A stretch of DNA of 64,000 nucleotides from Oscheius onirici (taxonomy: Eukaryota > Nematoda > Chromadorea > Rhabditida > Rhabditidae): NCBI GenBank assembly GCA_932521025.1, contig OW051469.1, positions 7,638,398 through 7,702,397 of the forward strand. The letters are read 5' to 3'. Position 1 is the first letter of the stretch. Each line of letters opens with the position of its first letter. The notes beneath the pieces were generated by a model, which had not been told where the DNA came from, did no database searches, and saw nothing but the letters and a program-made list of their open reading frames with translations. The translations under genes were made by a program, and so were the position numbers. Positions 1-11,380 of this stretch are shown here, in pieces.

Positions 1-2045
1 ATCGTTGAAAATCTGCTGGTAGCCGTCCGTCTGACTGGGAGGGGCGAAAGGATGGATTCCGTTGAAGCCTTCCCAGGTGATTGGCTGACAACGACGTATT
101 TTATAGAGAATACGACTTACGATCAATTCGGCACTAGCATTGAGTTTCATCGTGCAGGATCCCAGAGGAATCATCGAATGGACGAGGGAGACATCCTTGT
201 TCTCCAGTCTCTTCATGTACCTGTAAGAGATTATGGATTCCCTGTCTTTCTTTTTTCTCACCTGACAAGCTGCGCCTCACTGTGATGAGTATTGAAGACT
301 GGATGTTCCAAGAAAGGAGAAACTCGAGCATGGTCACTGTTTCCAATCAACGGAGCGGGGATTTCTGACACATCGACTTCATGTTCCTTCAGCAGAGTTC
401 CATTGTTGAAGACGTAGATCAAATCAGCCAAATCGTGACTCTTGGTAGTTTCATCAAGAGAGACTCCAACTGCTCCATCTTCGAAATATCTCAAGTTGAG
501 CTGTTTCTCTTCGGCTCTCTTCTTCACAGCATCCAGATCTTTGGGCACGACTTTCAAGGTATCGAAGTAGACCTTGTGCTCCACCGAATGTCCAGCGTTT
601 CTTAGATCTGAAAGAGGATTGTTGATTTTCAGAGTCCGCAGACTCACGGCTAGCTAGGAAAGCAGCACTCTTATGGACGCCTCTGGCAATCTCGACGAGT
701 CTCTTGGGACCGTGGTAGACGGCGTACATGGCAGCCATATTGGCCAGCAAGGCCTGAAGTTAAATTTTTTGAAAAAAAATAACTATTTTCTACCTGAGCA
801 GTGCAGATATTGCTAGTGGCCTTGTCGCGACGAATGTGCTGTTCGCGAGTTTGGAGCGAAAGACGGAGAGCCGTTTCTCCATTTGATCCCCTAATTTTCT
901 GTGTTATTGTCTCAATCGATCTCACTTTGTAACTCCAATGATTCTTCCGGGCATCATTCGACTAAGAGCTCCCTTCTCCCCCTTGGCCACAGCCATGAAT
1001 CCGGCATGGGGACCACCGAATCCGAGAGGGACTCCGAATCTCTGAGCCGAGCCGACAGCAATGTCAGCTCCCAAATCGCCGGGACTTTTCAAAATGGTCA
1101 GGGCAAGAAGGTCGGTCACGAGAATGACCAGCGACTGAAATGGTGCACCCGGTTCGTATGTCCCCAGAGATAAGAAAATACCTTGTTCTCGTGAGCCTTG
1201 GAGATGATTTCCTCCAAGTTTTCAACCTTTCCCTCGGTGTTGGGATACTGGATTACAACAGCGGCCACATCTGGGGCAAGAGCGGGAGATTCGATGGACA
1301 GAGTGGCGAGAGAGACTCCGAGAGGACTACAATAGGGAATTGGTCAGGAGACAAATAGACTTACTCTGATCGCGTTCTGATCAAATCCAGGTTCTGTGGA
1401 TGAAGGAAAGGATCCAGAAGAACCTTGTTTCTCTTGGTCACCCGAGCAGCCAGAGCTACTGCCTCTGCGGCAGCTGTGGCCTCATCCAAAAGAGAAGCAT
1501 TGGTTGTGGGAAGACCCGTCAAGTCGGAGATCTGCATTGTTCATAAGGAAAAGTCAGACAAGCTCAATACCATTGTCTGATAGTTGAGAAGAGATTCCAG
1601 ACGTCCCTGAGAAATTTCGGCTTGGTACGGCGTGTACTGTGAGATCCATCCAATATTTTGAGTAATGTTCCTGAGAATCACAGCCGGCACAATTGTGTCA
1701 TAGTAGCCCATTCCGATGTAGGAACGGTAGACCTTGTTCCTGTCGGCAATCTTCTTCAGCTCTTTGAGCATTCTGAACTCGTCCAGAGGTTCTGGAAGAT
1801 TCAATGGCTGGGCCAGTTTGATGTGATTTGGGACATTGGTGTTGGTCAGCTCGTCCAGGTTCTGGAAAGTTCTTGAAAAAAGACAGAGAGTGAATTACAT
1901 TGAATCCTAAGAGATCAAGCATTTGTTGCTTCTCCAGTCGACTGGGTCCAATATGTCTATCGGCAAAACTATCATACTGAACGGCTCGGACAGAGTTGAA
2001 CTGAGTCAGTCGGAACAAGCCTCTTCCCCACACTGAGCGCAGCAT
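1..2045 (-). CDS. gldc: Glycine dehydrogenase (decarboxylating), P-protein of the glycine cleavage system, 3' part off the left edge
   Basis: Mitochondrial PLP enzyme that decarboxylates glycine and passes the aminomethyl group to the H-protein lipoyl arm. About 565 N-terminal residues of a roughly 1000-residue family are present, in ten exons. The start at 2045 opens an Arg-rich, acid-free leader ([13 protein letters not shown]) suited to mitochondrial import, followed by [59 protein letters not shown]-type [30 protein letters not shown] and [13 protein letters not shown], all family signatures in the right order. The exon joining after LLGFN uses the CCAG acceptor near 1865, not the nearer AAG, to keep frame. 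The PLP lysine lies in the missing C-terminal half. It diverges from the monooxygenase across 1 kb. Confidence 0.96.
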
Positions 2046-3093
2046 TCGGCCACTAAAAAGTAGGAAGTAGAAAAATCAAAAAGAGGAGACAAGGGCAGTT
2101 TTCAACAGAGTGGCACCACTCGTGTCTATCAAACCGTCCTTCCCATGATAAGGTGCAATAGAAACAGAGAAATGGCAGCAGATAAACGTGACCTTGTCTC
2201 TCTCGCGTCTCTCGGGGTAATAGGGGCGTTAGGTGCAAAGACTAAACACATTTATTTATTTTATTTTCAGACTAAACAAATCAGAAGATAAACTTACAAT
2301 CTGTTAATTGTTGAAGACTAGTCAAACCTTGTTTGTGTTATGATGTACAGCTAGTTTCGAAAAATATGCACTTTGACATTTCGTAGATAGTTCGGCATAC
2401 ATCAACAGAACTACCAGATTCTAAGCCTTCTCATTTTTCCAAACAATTCCGATATCCAGGTTTTTCTGGGAGGTTTCTCTGATCTTTTAGCAGTCCGTTG
2501 AATCCAACAGAAGCCGTTCGATTTTGTTCAGATTGTCAGTAAAATAACCCAGTGTTCGATTTTGCAGCGGTCGAACGCAAAAGATGAGCGCTGTAAAAAA
2601 AGCAGAAAAAATAGTCTTGTTCGAGATATAGTCAGCATACGTAACGATATCGGGATAAGCTCGCTCGCAAATTCATTTTCAGTTCTTCATGCTGATATCA
2701 GTAGCTGAATTTCTTCATAACATTGCCAGATCAAGAAGTGCTGTCTTCTGCCTCAAAGCTCAGCCGAAAAGGGTCAGATCAGACAACTTCTAATAGTCCC
2801 AGTTTCTCAGCAGCTCAGAATCGAGTTGTTTTTAAAGAGAAGTCTTCTCAGGAGAACACTAGCCTCAAGCCAACGCAGTGAGCGAAAACTGTTGTGTTCA
2901 AAACACGGCTTGACCCATGACCGCCCCAGTGATTGATCTTCAAGTGAGAGTCACTCGACTCTTTGATCTTTTCCACTATCAACTGTTCAATAGGTCATCG
3001 TCCTTTGTATTCTTTTCCCGACCTTTAATCTTCCTGTCACAGTTGATAAGCCCGATTGATTTCCTCTTTGTTCGCCTTTCCTTTTTCTCCTCG
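2046..3093. other. Divergent intergenic region
   Basis: One kilobase between the starts of the glycine decarboxylase (minus) and the flavin monooxygenase (plus). It must hold both promoters. I see no convincing open frame, RNA gene or repeat in it. An ATG ORF near 2917 leads in frame into the monooxygenase ATG at 3094, but its residues do not resemble the family. Confidence 0.6.
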
Positions 3094-6000
3094 ATGAAAG
3101 TCTGCGTGGTCGGAGCCGGCGTTTCTGGGCTAACAGCCATCAAGCATTGTCTGGAATATGGTTTGGAGGTGGTCTCTTTCGAAGCTGGACAGCATATTGG
3201 CGGACTGTGGCGCTACAACACTGAGAACCGCGATGGTACGTGAAATTTAAAAAATAAATAAAAATGGTCCAGGATTCGGTTCTGTTATGCGAAACACCAT
3301 CCTGAACACGAGCAAGGAATTTATAGCCTTTTCCGACTTTCCCATCGACGAAAAACTGGCCAACTTTCCTCACAATCGCGAAGTTTACGACTACTTGGAA
3401 AAGTATGCTGAACAATTCGGACTAAAGGAACATATTCAGTTTGAAACGAAAGTTATAGAGGTAAAAAATTTTCGAGCTAGGGATGGCAGAGACGCATAGC
3501 CCGGGTAAATTATCTGAAAATTCTTTTAATAATCGTTCTTTTTATACTCCCATTTCTAATCTTTCCATCCGATAGCTCAATAAGCTCTCTAACTCCGCTC
3601 GAATTCTATTTTTTGGAACCTCCGGTCGATCCTCCTCATCCTCAAACAACTAGATTGATGTGCTAGAAACTTGACTATCAATGTTAGCTAAACTGATGTA
3701 ATAGATCAGAAAATCTGACAAGCCAGCTATAGGTTCCGCATGGAGACTATTCAGTTCGGTCAGGCTTGTCAATAACACCTAGTTTTGTAATTTCTTCTTC
3801 CCATTCTAACAATAAACTGGACCTGGAATAAACAGGAACAAACTTATGTAGGAGGTGACTAATGACCATTCCCTAGGTGAACACTTTTCTGGCTCCACGA
3901 CTAAACAGGAAGGTTCCAGTTTCATTGATCAGCTTTGACTACTTGCATTTTTTTATCAGGTTAAGCGGAGCAGAGAGTAGAAAATCTATGAAAAGCAACA
4001 TAACAAAAAAAAGAAAACACATTGCTTGTATATATGTTTTATTCTCTATATTCGGAACAGTTGGTTCCCATGATATAATGAGAAGCGAATTTCGGGCAGA
4101 TTATACGCATACCGGAACTGTCGGTCATCCATTCGAAGATTCCGCCGCTCTGGGTATCGATCACGAAGAGTTTTGCAAAGACATCGCCCTTGTCGAGTAG
4201 GAGCAGATGACGCGAGGCTATGATTACGTAGAGGAGTCCGGGCTTACGTTGAAGAATATCCGAGTTTCGAGAATCTCCAAAGATTTTGAGTATGACCTTT
4301 TTCAGGGTCTTGTAGTTCGAAGCAGACTTCTGATAGTTATGTACAATGACGTCGTGCTCTCCACGCAAACTCATGTTGACATTCTTCTTGATCAACTGAC
4401 TGGGGACGTCAGAGTAGACGGCGATCGGATGTGGCAATATCGTGTCCATCGGAACATCTTTGTTCCGGTTGAAGCACATTATGACGTTCCTCATCTTCTT
4501 GATTGACGGCATGTTGAGCATCTCGACCGGATGGGTGTGGAGCCAAACACGATCTATCCTGAGCTGCTTGCGGTGAATAGAGGAGGTTTCGGCGCGGACC
4601 TTCGTCAGAAAGTTGTCCAGTTGGTCCAGTTTTACCCTGTTGTCGAACGGCACTTCTCCGATATCGGGAGGCAGGACGATCAACACGTGGACATGACTAA
4701 TGTTGGGACGGTCTGAGATGAGGTCGGACAACTGTTCGTAGGGCAGATTGGCAACGGAATCGACCTGGAAACAATTTTCTCTGTCTAAAAGAAAAAGTTT
4801 ACTTACACTGATGATGAGCCAGAGATTCTCCACGTACACCTGCTTCAGTCTCAAGTTGGTAGCCGATTTGGGGTAGAATGTCAGAATTGGCCGTCTGTCG
4901 TCATCCTGTCCTTCAATCTCGACCACCATGACCTGCTCCCTCACTCGACACTGGTCAAATTTCATTATGCGATAGTGCATCAGCTTGCACGTTTGGCCAA
5001 GACGACCGAACTCCTGGGCTTTCATCTTTGTGTTTGGGAAGATGGACGATGGTCAGCTTGTTCGGATCCTTGAGGAAGTTGGTTGGATCCAGATTCTGAA
5101 GTTCATCTGGTAGTCGGGCAGCTTCGTAGTCGAAAAGACGATCCGGGACAGTTACGAATTCCTCGATCGAATATTTCTGAATCGGTTCGAACGCTGTTGT
5201 GAGGTCGTCCTCGTCCTCATCACTGCAAAAGAACTCTATTTGAACAGGCTCTGACAAATCATGACAAAAAAGACTGAGAAATATAAACAGTAAGACATGG
5301 AGAGAGACATGAGAGACATGACTTACCCTCTCCAGTACTCATAGAGCTCCACTGCGTGCGAATAGCCGGCGAGGAAGAGTAGAAACATTCCGGTAGACGA
5401 GGAGTCGACAAGCAGCCTTCTCCTAGTGCAATGCCGTGGACGAGTGGCAACTAGACTTTTGGTTAACTTGTCAAACTTGAACACTTGGATTAAGAACATC
5501 TCTTCAAAAAATAACAAGTGTTATACTTTCAGATTAACAAGTCTACTGACTACGAAGAAACTGGAAATTGGCTTGTGGCTACTGAAAGAGCAGAGTGAGT
5601 CTTTTTCAAATGCCCTCAATTCTGTTCAGTCAATCGGGCGTGGAGATTTCCGTCTTCAACGCAGTCATAGTCTCCAATGGTCATCATGTCAAGGCATCCA
5701 GACCTAATATCCCTGGTCTAGAGGCCTTTAAAGGAACTGTTATCCACAGTCACGACTATATGGTAAGACAGAGTCTAGAACCTTCTATAATTCTCTTCAG
5801 GACCACCGTCCCTTCCATGACCGTCGTGTTCTCGTAGTCGGCTTTGGAAACAGCGGAGGAGACGTGGCCTGTGAACTGGCCAGAGTCTCCAGACAGGTTA
5901 CTGTGTCTACTAGACAAGGAACATGGGTCACACGACGAGTTGTTGGTCAGGGCTATCCGAGAGATGTTGTTCTGAGGACACGGTACTTTGAGAAGGCTAT

Positions 6001-7533
6001 GAGGATTCTTCCGAGTGGGAATATTGGAGCTTGTTGCTGTAATGAGAGGTTCAGAGAAGGTCAGACAGTGGCTGACCATGTACGAGTATACGAGCTTCAT
6101 GGACCATGAGAAGTACGGGCTGAGACCGAGGGAACTGCCTGGAGAGAGTCCGGTCCTTCTGGCCGATGACCTGCCTCTTCACTTGGCAAGGTAGGTTTTG
6201 TGAAGTTCAGAGACACTCATAACACTGATTCAAACAGTACGGGTTTAACACCAGAGAGCTCTGAAAAATCTAGTTTTTTCTTAGACTGAAAGAGGCGACA
6301 AATTACAGTTATTAACAGGGAGTGTGGGCATGTTTGGTCTCATGTTGATGCTCTTGGAAAAATAAAGACATTGAACATGTTTTCAAGGGCGGATCATGCG
6401 ATTTGACCGATTTGAAAACGCACGTCGCGGGCTCAATCTCTCTGCGTTGAAGAAGACAGCTTGTCCGATTTTATAGGTTTGCAAGATGAAAATGCCTTCT
6501 TTGGTCTGTAAATATAGCTGAAAATAAGAACGTTTTCACTATTGGAAATAGAGATCAACGGAAAAATAATAGTTTTACCTCAAAAGCCTCGTCTTCAGCG
6601 GAGCAATACGTATCCGAAGCGGCATCGATAGATTCGAGGAGAACTCTGTCGTCTTTTCTGATGGATCCAGTGAGGTAAAACCCCCTATATTCTGGACTCT
6701 ACAGTAATCTTCAGGAAATAGACGACGTAGTTCTCTGCACAGGCTACGATTTCGACTTTGATTTCCTCGAAGGCGGCCAGCTCATTCCCGTAGAAGACAA
6801 CCAAGTCCGTCTCTGGAAGAGAATGTTCGTTCCTGAGGAACAACATCACACATTGGCGGTAGCTTTGAATCAAAAGGCTAAAAAATATCTTAAAACTTGC
6901 AGGTAGTTGGACTAGTTGATCCTCTAGGACCTACGATGACGATGGCTGAGATTCAGAGCCGAACCGTGGCTCATATCTGGTCTCTCAAAGTCCGACTACC
7001 TTCCAAAGACGAAATGAATCGCGAAATTGGCGGTAGGGTATCAACTTTGTAGAAAAATTATCATTTTTTAGAAGAAAAAGCAGCCACAGCTGCCCGATTC
7101 AAGTGTTCCGGACGGAAGGCTTCTCTCCAAATCGACCACATCGCATATTTCGACGCCATGGCCAAAATCATCGGCTGTCTGCCTCCTCTAGACTACAGCC
7201 TCTTCCTCCACGATCCTCAACTTGCTTTTCTGGTTTCTAGCTCATTTTCAAGCAAAACAACCCTTTTAGCTCCACTTCGGGCCAGTTACGAGCTCCCACT
7301 ACAGAATAGTTGGGCCGCATCAGTGGAAAGAGGCTGCCAGTCATGTCAAGAGTGAGTTTAGGCGAAAAAAAATGAGGAAAAAATTTTCAGGAACGTTTCA
7401 ACGCGTCCACAAGGGTATGAAACCTATGGCAGTGTCTGTTTCAGGCACGCCTCATTCCATTCTTCTCCTGAACAATCCGACGCGGATTATGCTCGCTTTT
7501 CTGCTCCTTTTGATACTGATAACATTGTTCTAA
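3094..7533 (+). CDS. Flavin-containing monooxygenase
   Basis: FAD- and NADPH-dependent oxygenase of nucleophilic N and S atoms, normally on the ER membrane. The ATG at 3094 directly opens the FAD-binding motif VVGAGVSGL, followed by EAGQHIGGLWRY. Later come the FMO signature FKGTVIHSHDY, the NADPH motif VVGFGNSGGD, GQGYP, CTGYDFDFDFLEGG and a hydrophobic C-terminal segment (MLAFLLLLILITLF) before the TAA at 7531-7533. Exons include 3094-3235 and 3273-3460. Intron 2 spans 3461-5532 and contains another gene on the opposite strand. An apparent frame change near 6030 is resolved by a 40-nt GT-AG intron at about 6013-6052, which gives LPKKVRQW and the correct family spacing. All key motifs are intact, so it looks functional. 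Its stop is about 50 bases from the stop of the convergent Fcf2 gene. Confidence 0.93.
4039..5257 (-). CDS. F-box-like protein of unknown function, nested antisense in the monooxygenase intron
   Basis: About 390 residues. An acidic N-terminus (FFCSDEDEDDL) precedes a weak F-box-like stretch, LPDELQNLDP then EFGRLGQTCKLMHYRIM, that would bind Skp1 if real. The rest alternates short strands and leucine-rich helices (LWLIIS, LPYEQLSDLI, HVHVLIVLPP), as in the substrate-binding parts of nematode F-box families, but I recognise no named domain. Two introns are needed: a very short one of about 34 nt (GTCC...CCCAG, near 5010-5045), which joins LTI to EFGRL, and one near 4760-4805 with GTAAGT/TTCCAG. 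If the 34-nt intron is not real, the gene carries a frameshift there, or translation starts at the ATG at 5025. The whole gene lies inside intron 2 of the monooxygenase on the other strand. Confidence 0.65.
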
Positions 7534-7581
7534 AACAACTGCAACAACGAGGGGAATAACAACAAAAATGTGACTACGAAC

Positions 7582-8607
7582 TCAATGACGCTTCTTTTTG
7601 CCCTTGTCGTCCTTTTTCTTCTTATACGGGCCGCCGTGTCGCTGGAAGGCTCCGTGCTTCTTTCTGGACGCGGCTGCTTGCAGCTCCTTGTATCTGAGTT
7701 TTTTTATATAGAAAAATGGCGAAAAAATGATCCATACTTGCTCTTGCTGCGCTCAAGGAACTCCATGTCGTTGAGCAGCTCATCGACCATCGTCTTTTTG
7801 CGCTCCTTCTTCGTTATGCGGCTGCTGAAGTAGTCCTCGGGAGCGTCGACAACGCGACCGACCTGCAAAATAACTGTTTTAAGGCGAAACGGGTTTATTT
7901 TAGGCATTGAAAACTCATAAGCTATCTGTACAGGAGTCGGACAAGGAAGTCTCAGAAGAAAAGTATAAAAAACGGACCTGGAAGTATTTGGGCAAGATTT
8001 GCCGATCGTTCTTCTTGTAGTGACGTGTAGGATCGATGGCTGCTCTCATCTGAATCAGTTCGAGATCGGCGCGAACTTCGTCTGTGAGCTCGGTGGCCGG
8101 CAAATTGAACCATTCCTTCCCGGCAGTTTTCTCCTTCTCCTCCTGGAATTATTCGATAAAAATAAGAAGAAGTTAGACCGACTTTTCGCTGACGTTTCAA
8201 AGCATTCGTTCCAAGAAGTTTGGCCGTCTCTCCAGGATTTTTCTCGAATGACGGACCACATTTTGCCTTTGAAAGTAACTAAAGTTGGTTTTTTTAAGTT
8301 AAAAAGACAACAATTACCTTTTCAAGCTGTTTATCCACGACGACGTCGTTTACTAGCGAATTCACGTCTTTAGAGATTTCGACAACGTCATCTTCCGCCG
8401 AATTTGCTTCAAAAGGCGTAGCATCGATTGTAAAAAAACCCTACAACTATTTTGCTAAGATAAAAACAGAACAATTACCTGTTTTGCTGCAATTTTTCTA
8501 ACTTTGAAGTTTGTCGGAACGGCGACGATCTTTTTCGGCCTGTCGTCTTCCGAATCACTGGAGTTGGAGGAAATTTTTCTCAGTCGTTTTGTTGGAACGA
8601 CACTCAT
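7582..8607 (-). CDS. Fcf2-domain pre-rRNA processing protein (DNTTIP2-like)
   Basis: Nucleolar protein of the Fcf2/DNTTIP2 family, needed for early 18S rRNA processing. Six exons. The start at 8607 gives MSVVPTKRLRKISSNSSDSE, a basic and serine-rich N-terminus. The diagnostic C-terminal block begins EWFNLPATELTDEVRADL and continues with MRAAIDPTRHYKKND, LPKYFQVGRVVDAPEDYFSS, RLTK-type RITKKERKKTMVDELL and a lysine-rich tail ending KKKKDDKGKKKRH. The N-terminal part is much shorter than in human DNTTIP2, as in other small eukaryotic Fcf2 proteins. It is convergent with the monooxygenase gene. Confidence 0.88.
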
Positions 8608-9275
8608 CTAAATTGGAGATTTCAAACTGAATAAAAAAGAGAAATGAAAGATATGGTTTGTTCAAAAAAAAAAGAGCTCGACCATAACCCATTTAATTCG
8701 CTGCGAGACCGGAATAACAACAGAAAACTTAGCTGAGTATCCTATGTTTCCATGTTATAAGGGTCTCGCGCGGAAATAAATGGGTTACGGTTGAGCTCTC
8801 TTTTTTTTTTTTAACAAACCATAAAAGAATCGATGTTGAAAAGAAAGTAGAGAACTGGTGTTTTGGATAGCTTTTCACTTCTGGACCATATTTCAGACAG
8901 GGATAAATATAAATCAGCGTTAGAGAAATGTGATAAACTTGGAAAGGAGAGAGAAAATAGAAAAAAATACAGGGTAACTAAGCTGCTATTGAAGATGTCA
9001 AAAACTGGTCGTTTGAGCTAAAATTCGATATTACCGCAGTGAAAACACGCTGTGCTTTATTTTTATCGCTAGAGAAGATTGTTCTTCTATAAAAAATTGG
9101 GAAAGAAAAGAGCAAAATATCTTTTGCAGAGAAAGAGAAGTTCGTCAGAAAAAAAAATCAATTTGAACGTCCGCCGGAAAATACTGGCGGTATTTCAACA
9201 ACTTTTATTATTTTTGATTTAATTTTACGCTCATTTTTTCTCCAAGTTTTCGCCCAGAAAATACTATTTTCAGAC
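8608..9275. other. Divergent intergenic region between Fcf2 and metalloprotease genes
   Basis: Upstream region for both flanking genes. Apart from the palindromic element at 8652-8823 it is A/T-rich, with no supported gene. Confidence 0.6.
8652..8823. repeat. Palindromic element with about 60-bp inverted arms (MITE-like)
   Basis: Arms 8652-8710 and 8762-8823 are reverse complements apart from a few mismatches and A-run length, with a spacer of about 51 bases. Each arm runs from TATGGTTTGTT through an A-run, GAGCTC and TAACCCATTTA to GCGAGACC. There is no coding capacity. It lies between the Fcf2 and metalloprotease starts. A small non-autonomous transposon is the simplest reading; no clear target-site duplication was found. 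Confidence 0.85.
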
Positions 9276-10287
9276 ATGACAATCTATGTTGCCTACATCT
9301 CCAAAGAAGAGTCAGGGAATAAGAGGGAGTTCTACTCAAGAGTCACGTCTAACGCCTGGCTATCTCTCGTACAAGCGACCAGGAATCGTTGGACAGGAGA
9401 TGATGATCAGTAGGTCTAATTTTCTTACATATTTATTCAAAAATAGTTTTTAGAGAACACTACAAGCACTGCAACATTGAAGACATTGAGAAAAGCCCCA
9501 TTCAGTTTCTCGGAAGCGATCAGGACACAGTTACTCACTTCAACAAGCACTTTCGCAAGACGAGGCTAGTTTTTTCGATCTTGTCCTCAAAACTAGTAAA
9601 GTTCCGCCTAGCTTATACCGTTTCAGGCTAGACACACTGATTGTAGTCCACGACGACAAAGGTCGAAGCTATACCCTGAAAAACTGCGTCTTCATATTTG
9701 GAAAACGTGATGGACTGATCAGACATGAGGATGAATTGGTCTGGGAGATTGCCCACGAGCTTTGTCATGCTGTAAGAATATTTCTTGATGAAACTTAATG
9801 TTATTTCAGTACGGAGCCGGTCATTCTTACGAGGGAATAATGAGCAGACCACACGCTGTTGACGAAGACTTTTTTCTTGACCGAAATGCCACCTTGGCTC
9901 TCAAACACTCAGCTTTCTATCGTCCCGAGGAGTCATTGGAAGTATACAGCGACTACCTGACCGACGTCGGAATGAAATGGACAGAAAATGTAGGTTTTCA
10001 GCTTCCGAAACAAAAAAATTTGGTCCGTAAACCTAGAAAATCCACTAAATCTTACCCATTTTCAGGATTCGGTCTTAAACTTACGATTCACCTGTCCGCG
10101 AAGTGGCCCACGTCTGATTTTCCTCCTGGATCGAGCGGACAGCTACGAGGACGTGCTCAGCTACGAGAAGAACGACGTCAATTTAACCTGGATCCTGGAG
10201 TTGCGGAAAGAGGCGGTGAGCCGACTGGTTGTCATCTTTCACGACCGGCACAGAGAAAATATCAGTTTGTCATCTTTTTGTACATAA
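9276..10287 (+). CDS. Zinc metalloprotease, metzincin-type HExxHxxGxxH
   Basis: The zinc motif HELCHAYGAGHS is split by an intron after CHA and is followed by YEGIM, a Met-turn-like position. This matches the small uncharacterised eukaryotic metallopeptidase family related to yeast YIL108W rather than astacins or MMPs. The start at 9276 gives MTIYVAYISKEESG with no signal peptide, so a cytosolic enzyme is likely. The region before the active site (LIVVHDDKG, NCVFIFGKRDGL) and after it (FFLDRNATLALKHSAFYRP) also fits that family. The last exon (LRFTCPRSGPRLIFLLDR) could be the start of a beta-rich C-terminal domain. The intron after HFRKTR needs a GC donor (AG|GCTAGT) to keep frame. The stop is about 45 bases from the stop of the convergent bHLH gene. 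Substrate unknown. Confidence 0.7.
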
Positions 10288-10331
10288 ATAAGTTTATTTT
10301 TAACCGGTTTGCAAAAATAACTAAAAAAAAG

Positions 10332-11380
10332 TCAGTTCCACGGTTGCCAGGGCCGTTTTCTCGGATTCGGACTGACTTGTTCCGATCGAGTGGGAGAAGG
10401 CGAACTATTTTCCGATTTTGGAGAGCCCGGAACCCACGGTTGCGAAGGAAATTGTTGCATGGCTAACCTAAACTGGAGTTTTTAACCAGAACGAATAAGA
10501 ATCACCTCATGTGGGTTATGAGTCCCAGCTGAAACTGTTGCTGTCCGAGAGAGCTGGAAAGTTGCGGCATTGTGGCAGAAAAGTACTCAAAGACGGCTCT
10601 CGTAGCCGCATTGAAACCGTCGTTGAAAGCTTCCTGTCGAACATGAGCGTCACCCAGTTGAGTATCTGAAAGTGCGTATTCTCCTCAAATTATTTACTAG
10701 ACTTTTGAATTATGCTTTTGGAGACTGTTCTCTGCATTTTCTGAGTTCTCTGGAAGTTTCTCCAGACACTCTGATTAACCAACACAACATCTCTGGAACA
10801 GAGACATTGCCCGGGAAAAGATTGTTGACGGGTCAAATTCTCTCAGCGGTAATAGAGAAGGATAGAAACACGTTGTAGACGAATAAGGAAGATAGGTAAG
10901 CGACAGATAGTTATTGGAAGAGAAGCGTATAGACTAAACAATAAACGTTTCTCAATACATTGAATTGTTTAGAGAGTCAATGAACACACATTTAAAGAAC
11001 TACTTATTTCGCCAACAGGCACAAGGCTAACAAGTCGAAGTTCAGAACAAATTGATAGTTTGAGTACATACAGCAATTTCAACTCCTACCTTTCGAGTAA
11101 GACGAGACCTGGTCAATCTTCTTGAGACAGTCGACAGTCCTCTCAAGAATATCAGCTTTCTCCAGCTGTCTCTTCAGCCCCTGTCTCCCTGGATGATCAA
11201 ACTTCAGGACGAATTCCTTCAAAGTATCCAAAGAGTCGTTAATTCTCTTCCTCCGGAATTTTTCCATCAGTGGCTTCTTGACCTAAAGTCTGTCTGCTAC
11301 TTAAAAAAGTGAAGATACTGTACCTTCCGGTCCATGACAAATCGTTCACAGGAGGTAGTCGGAATCTGAAGTGAACTCAT
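10332..11380 (-). CDS. Hairy/Enhancer-of-split type bHLH repressor
   Basis: Transcription factor of about 180 residues. The basic region KKPLMEKFRRKRINDSL has the proline characteristic of Hairy/E(spl) proteins, followed by helix-loop-helix (LDTLKEFVLKF, then LEKADILERTVDCLKKI). A second helical block, EAFNDGFNAATRAVFEYFS, sits where the Orange domain belongs. The C-terminus ends KRPWQPWN, close to the WRPW tail that recruits Groucho/TLE, so a repressor role is inferred. Four exons: the start at 11380 (MSSLQIPTT), an intron of about 415 nt after YSK, and a last exon whose acceptor must be TTTAG, because the nearer CCAG gives a stop. The nearest known nematode relative by type is LIN-22; orthology is not shown. 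Confidence 0.85.

Noticed and set aside
4960-5050. Calling the nested F-box-like gene a frameshifted pseudogene
   Set aside because: A short GT-AG intron of about 34 nt keeps the frame; left as a stated doubt rather than a pseudogene call.
5990-6110. Apparent frameshift in the flavin monooxygenase
   Set aside because: A canonical 40-nt GT-AG intron (about 6013-6052) restores the frame and the family spacing.
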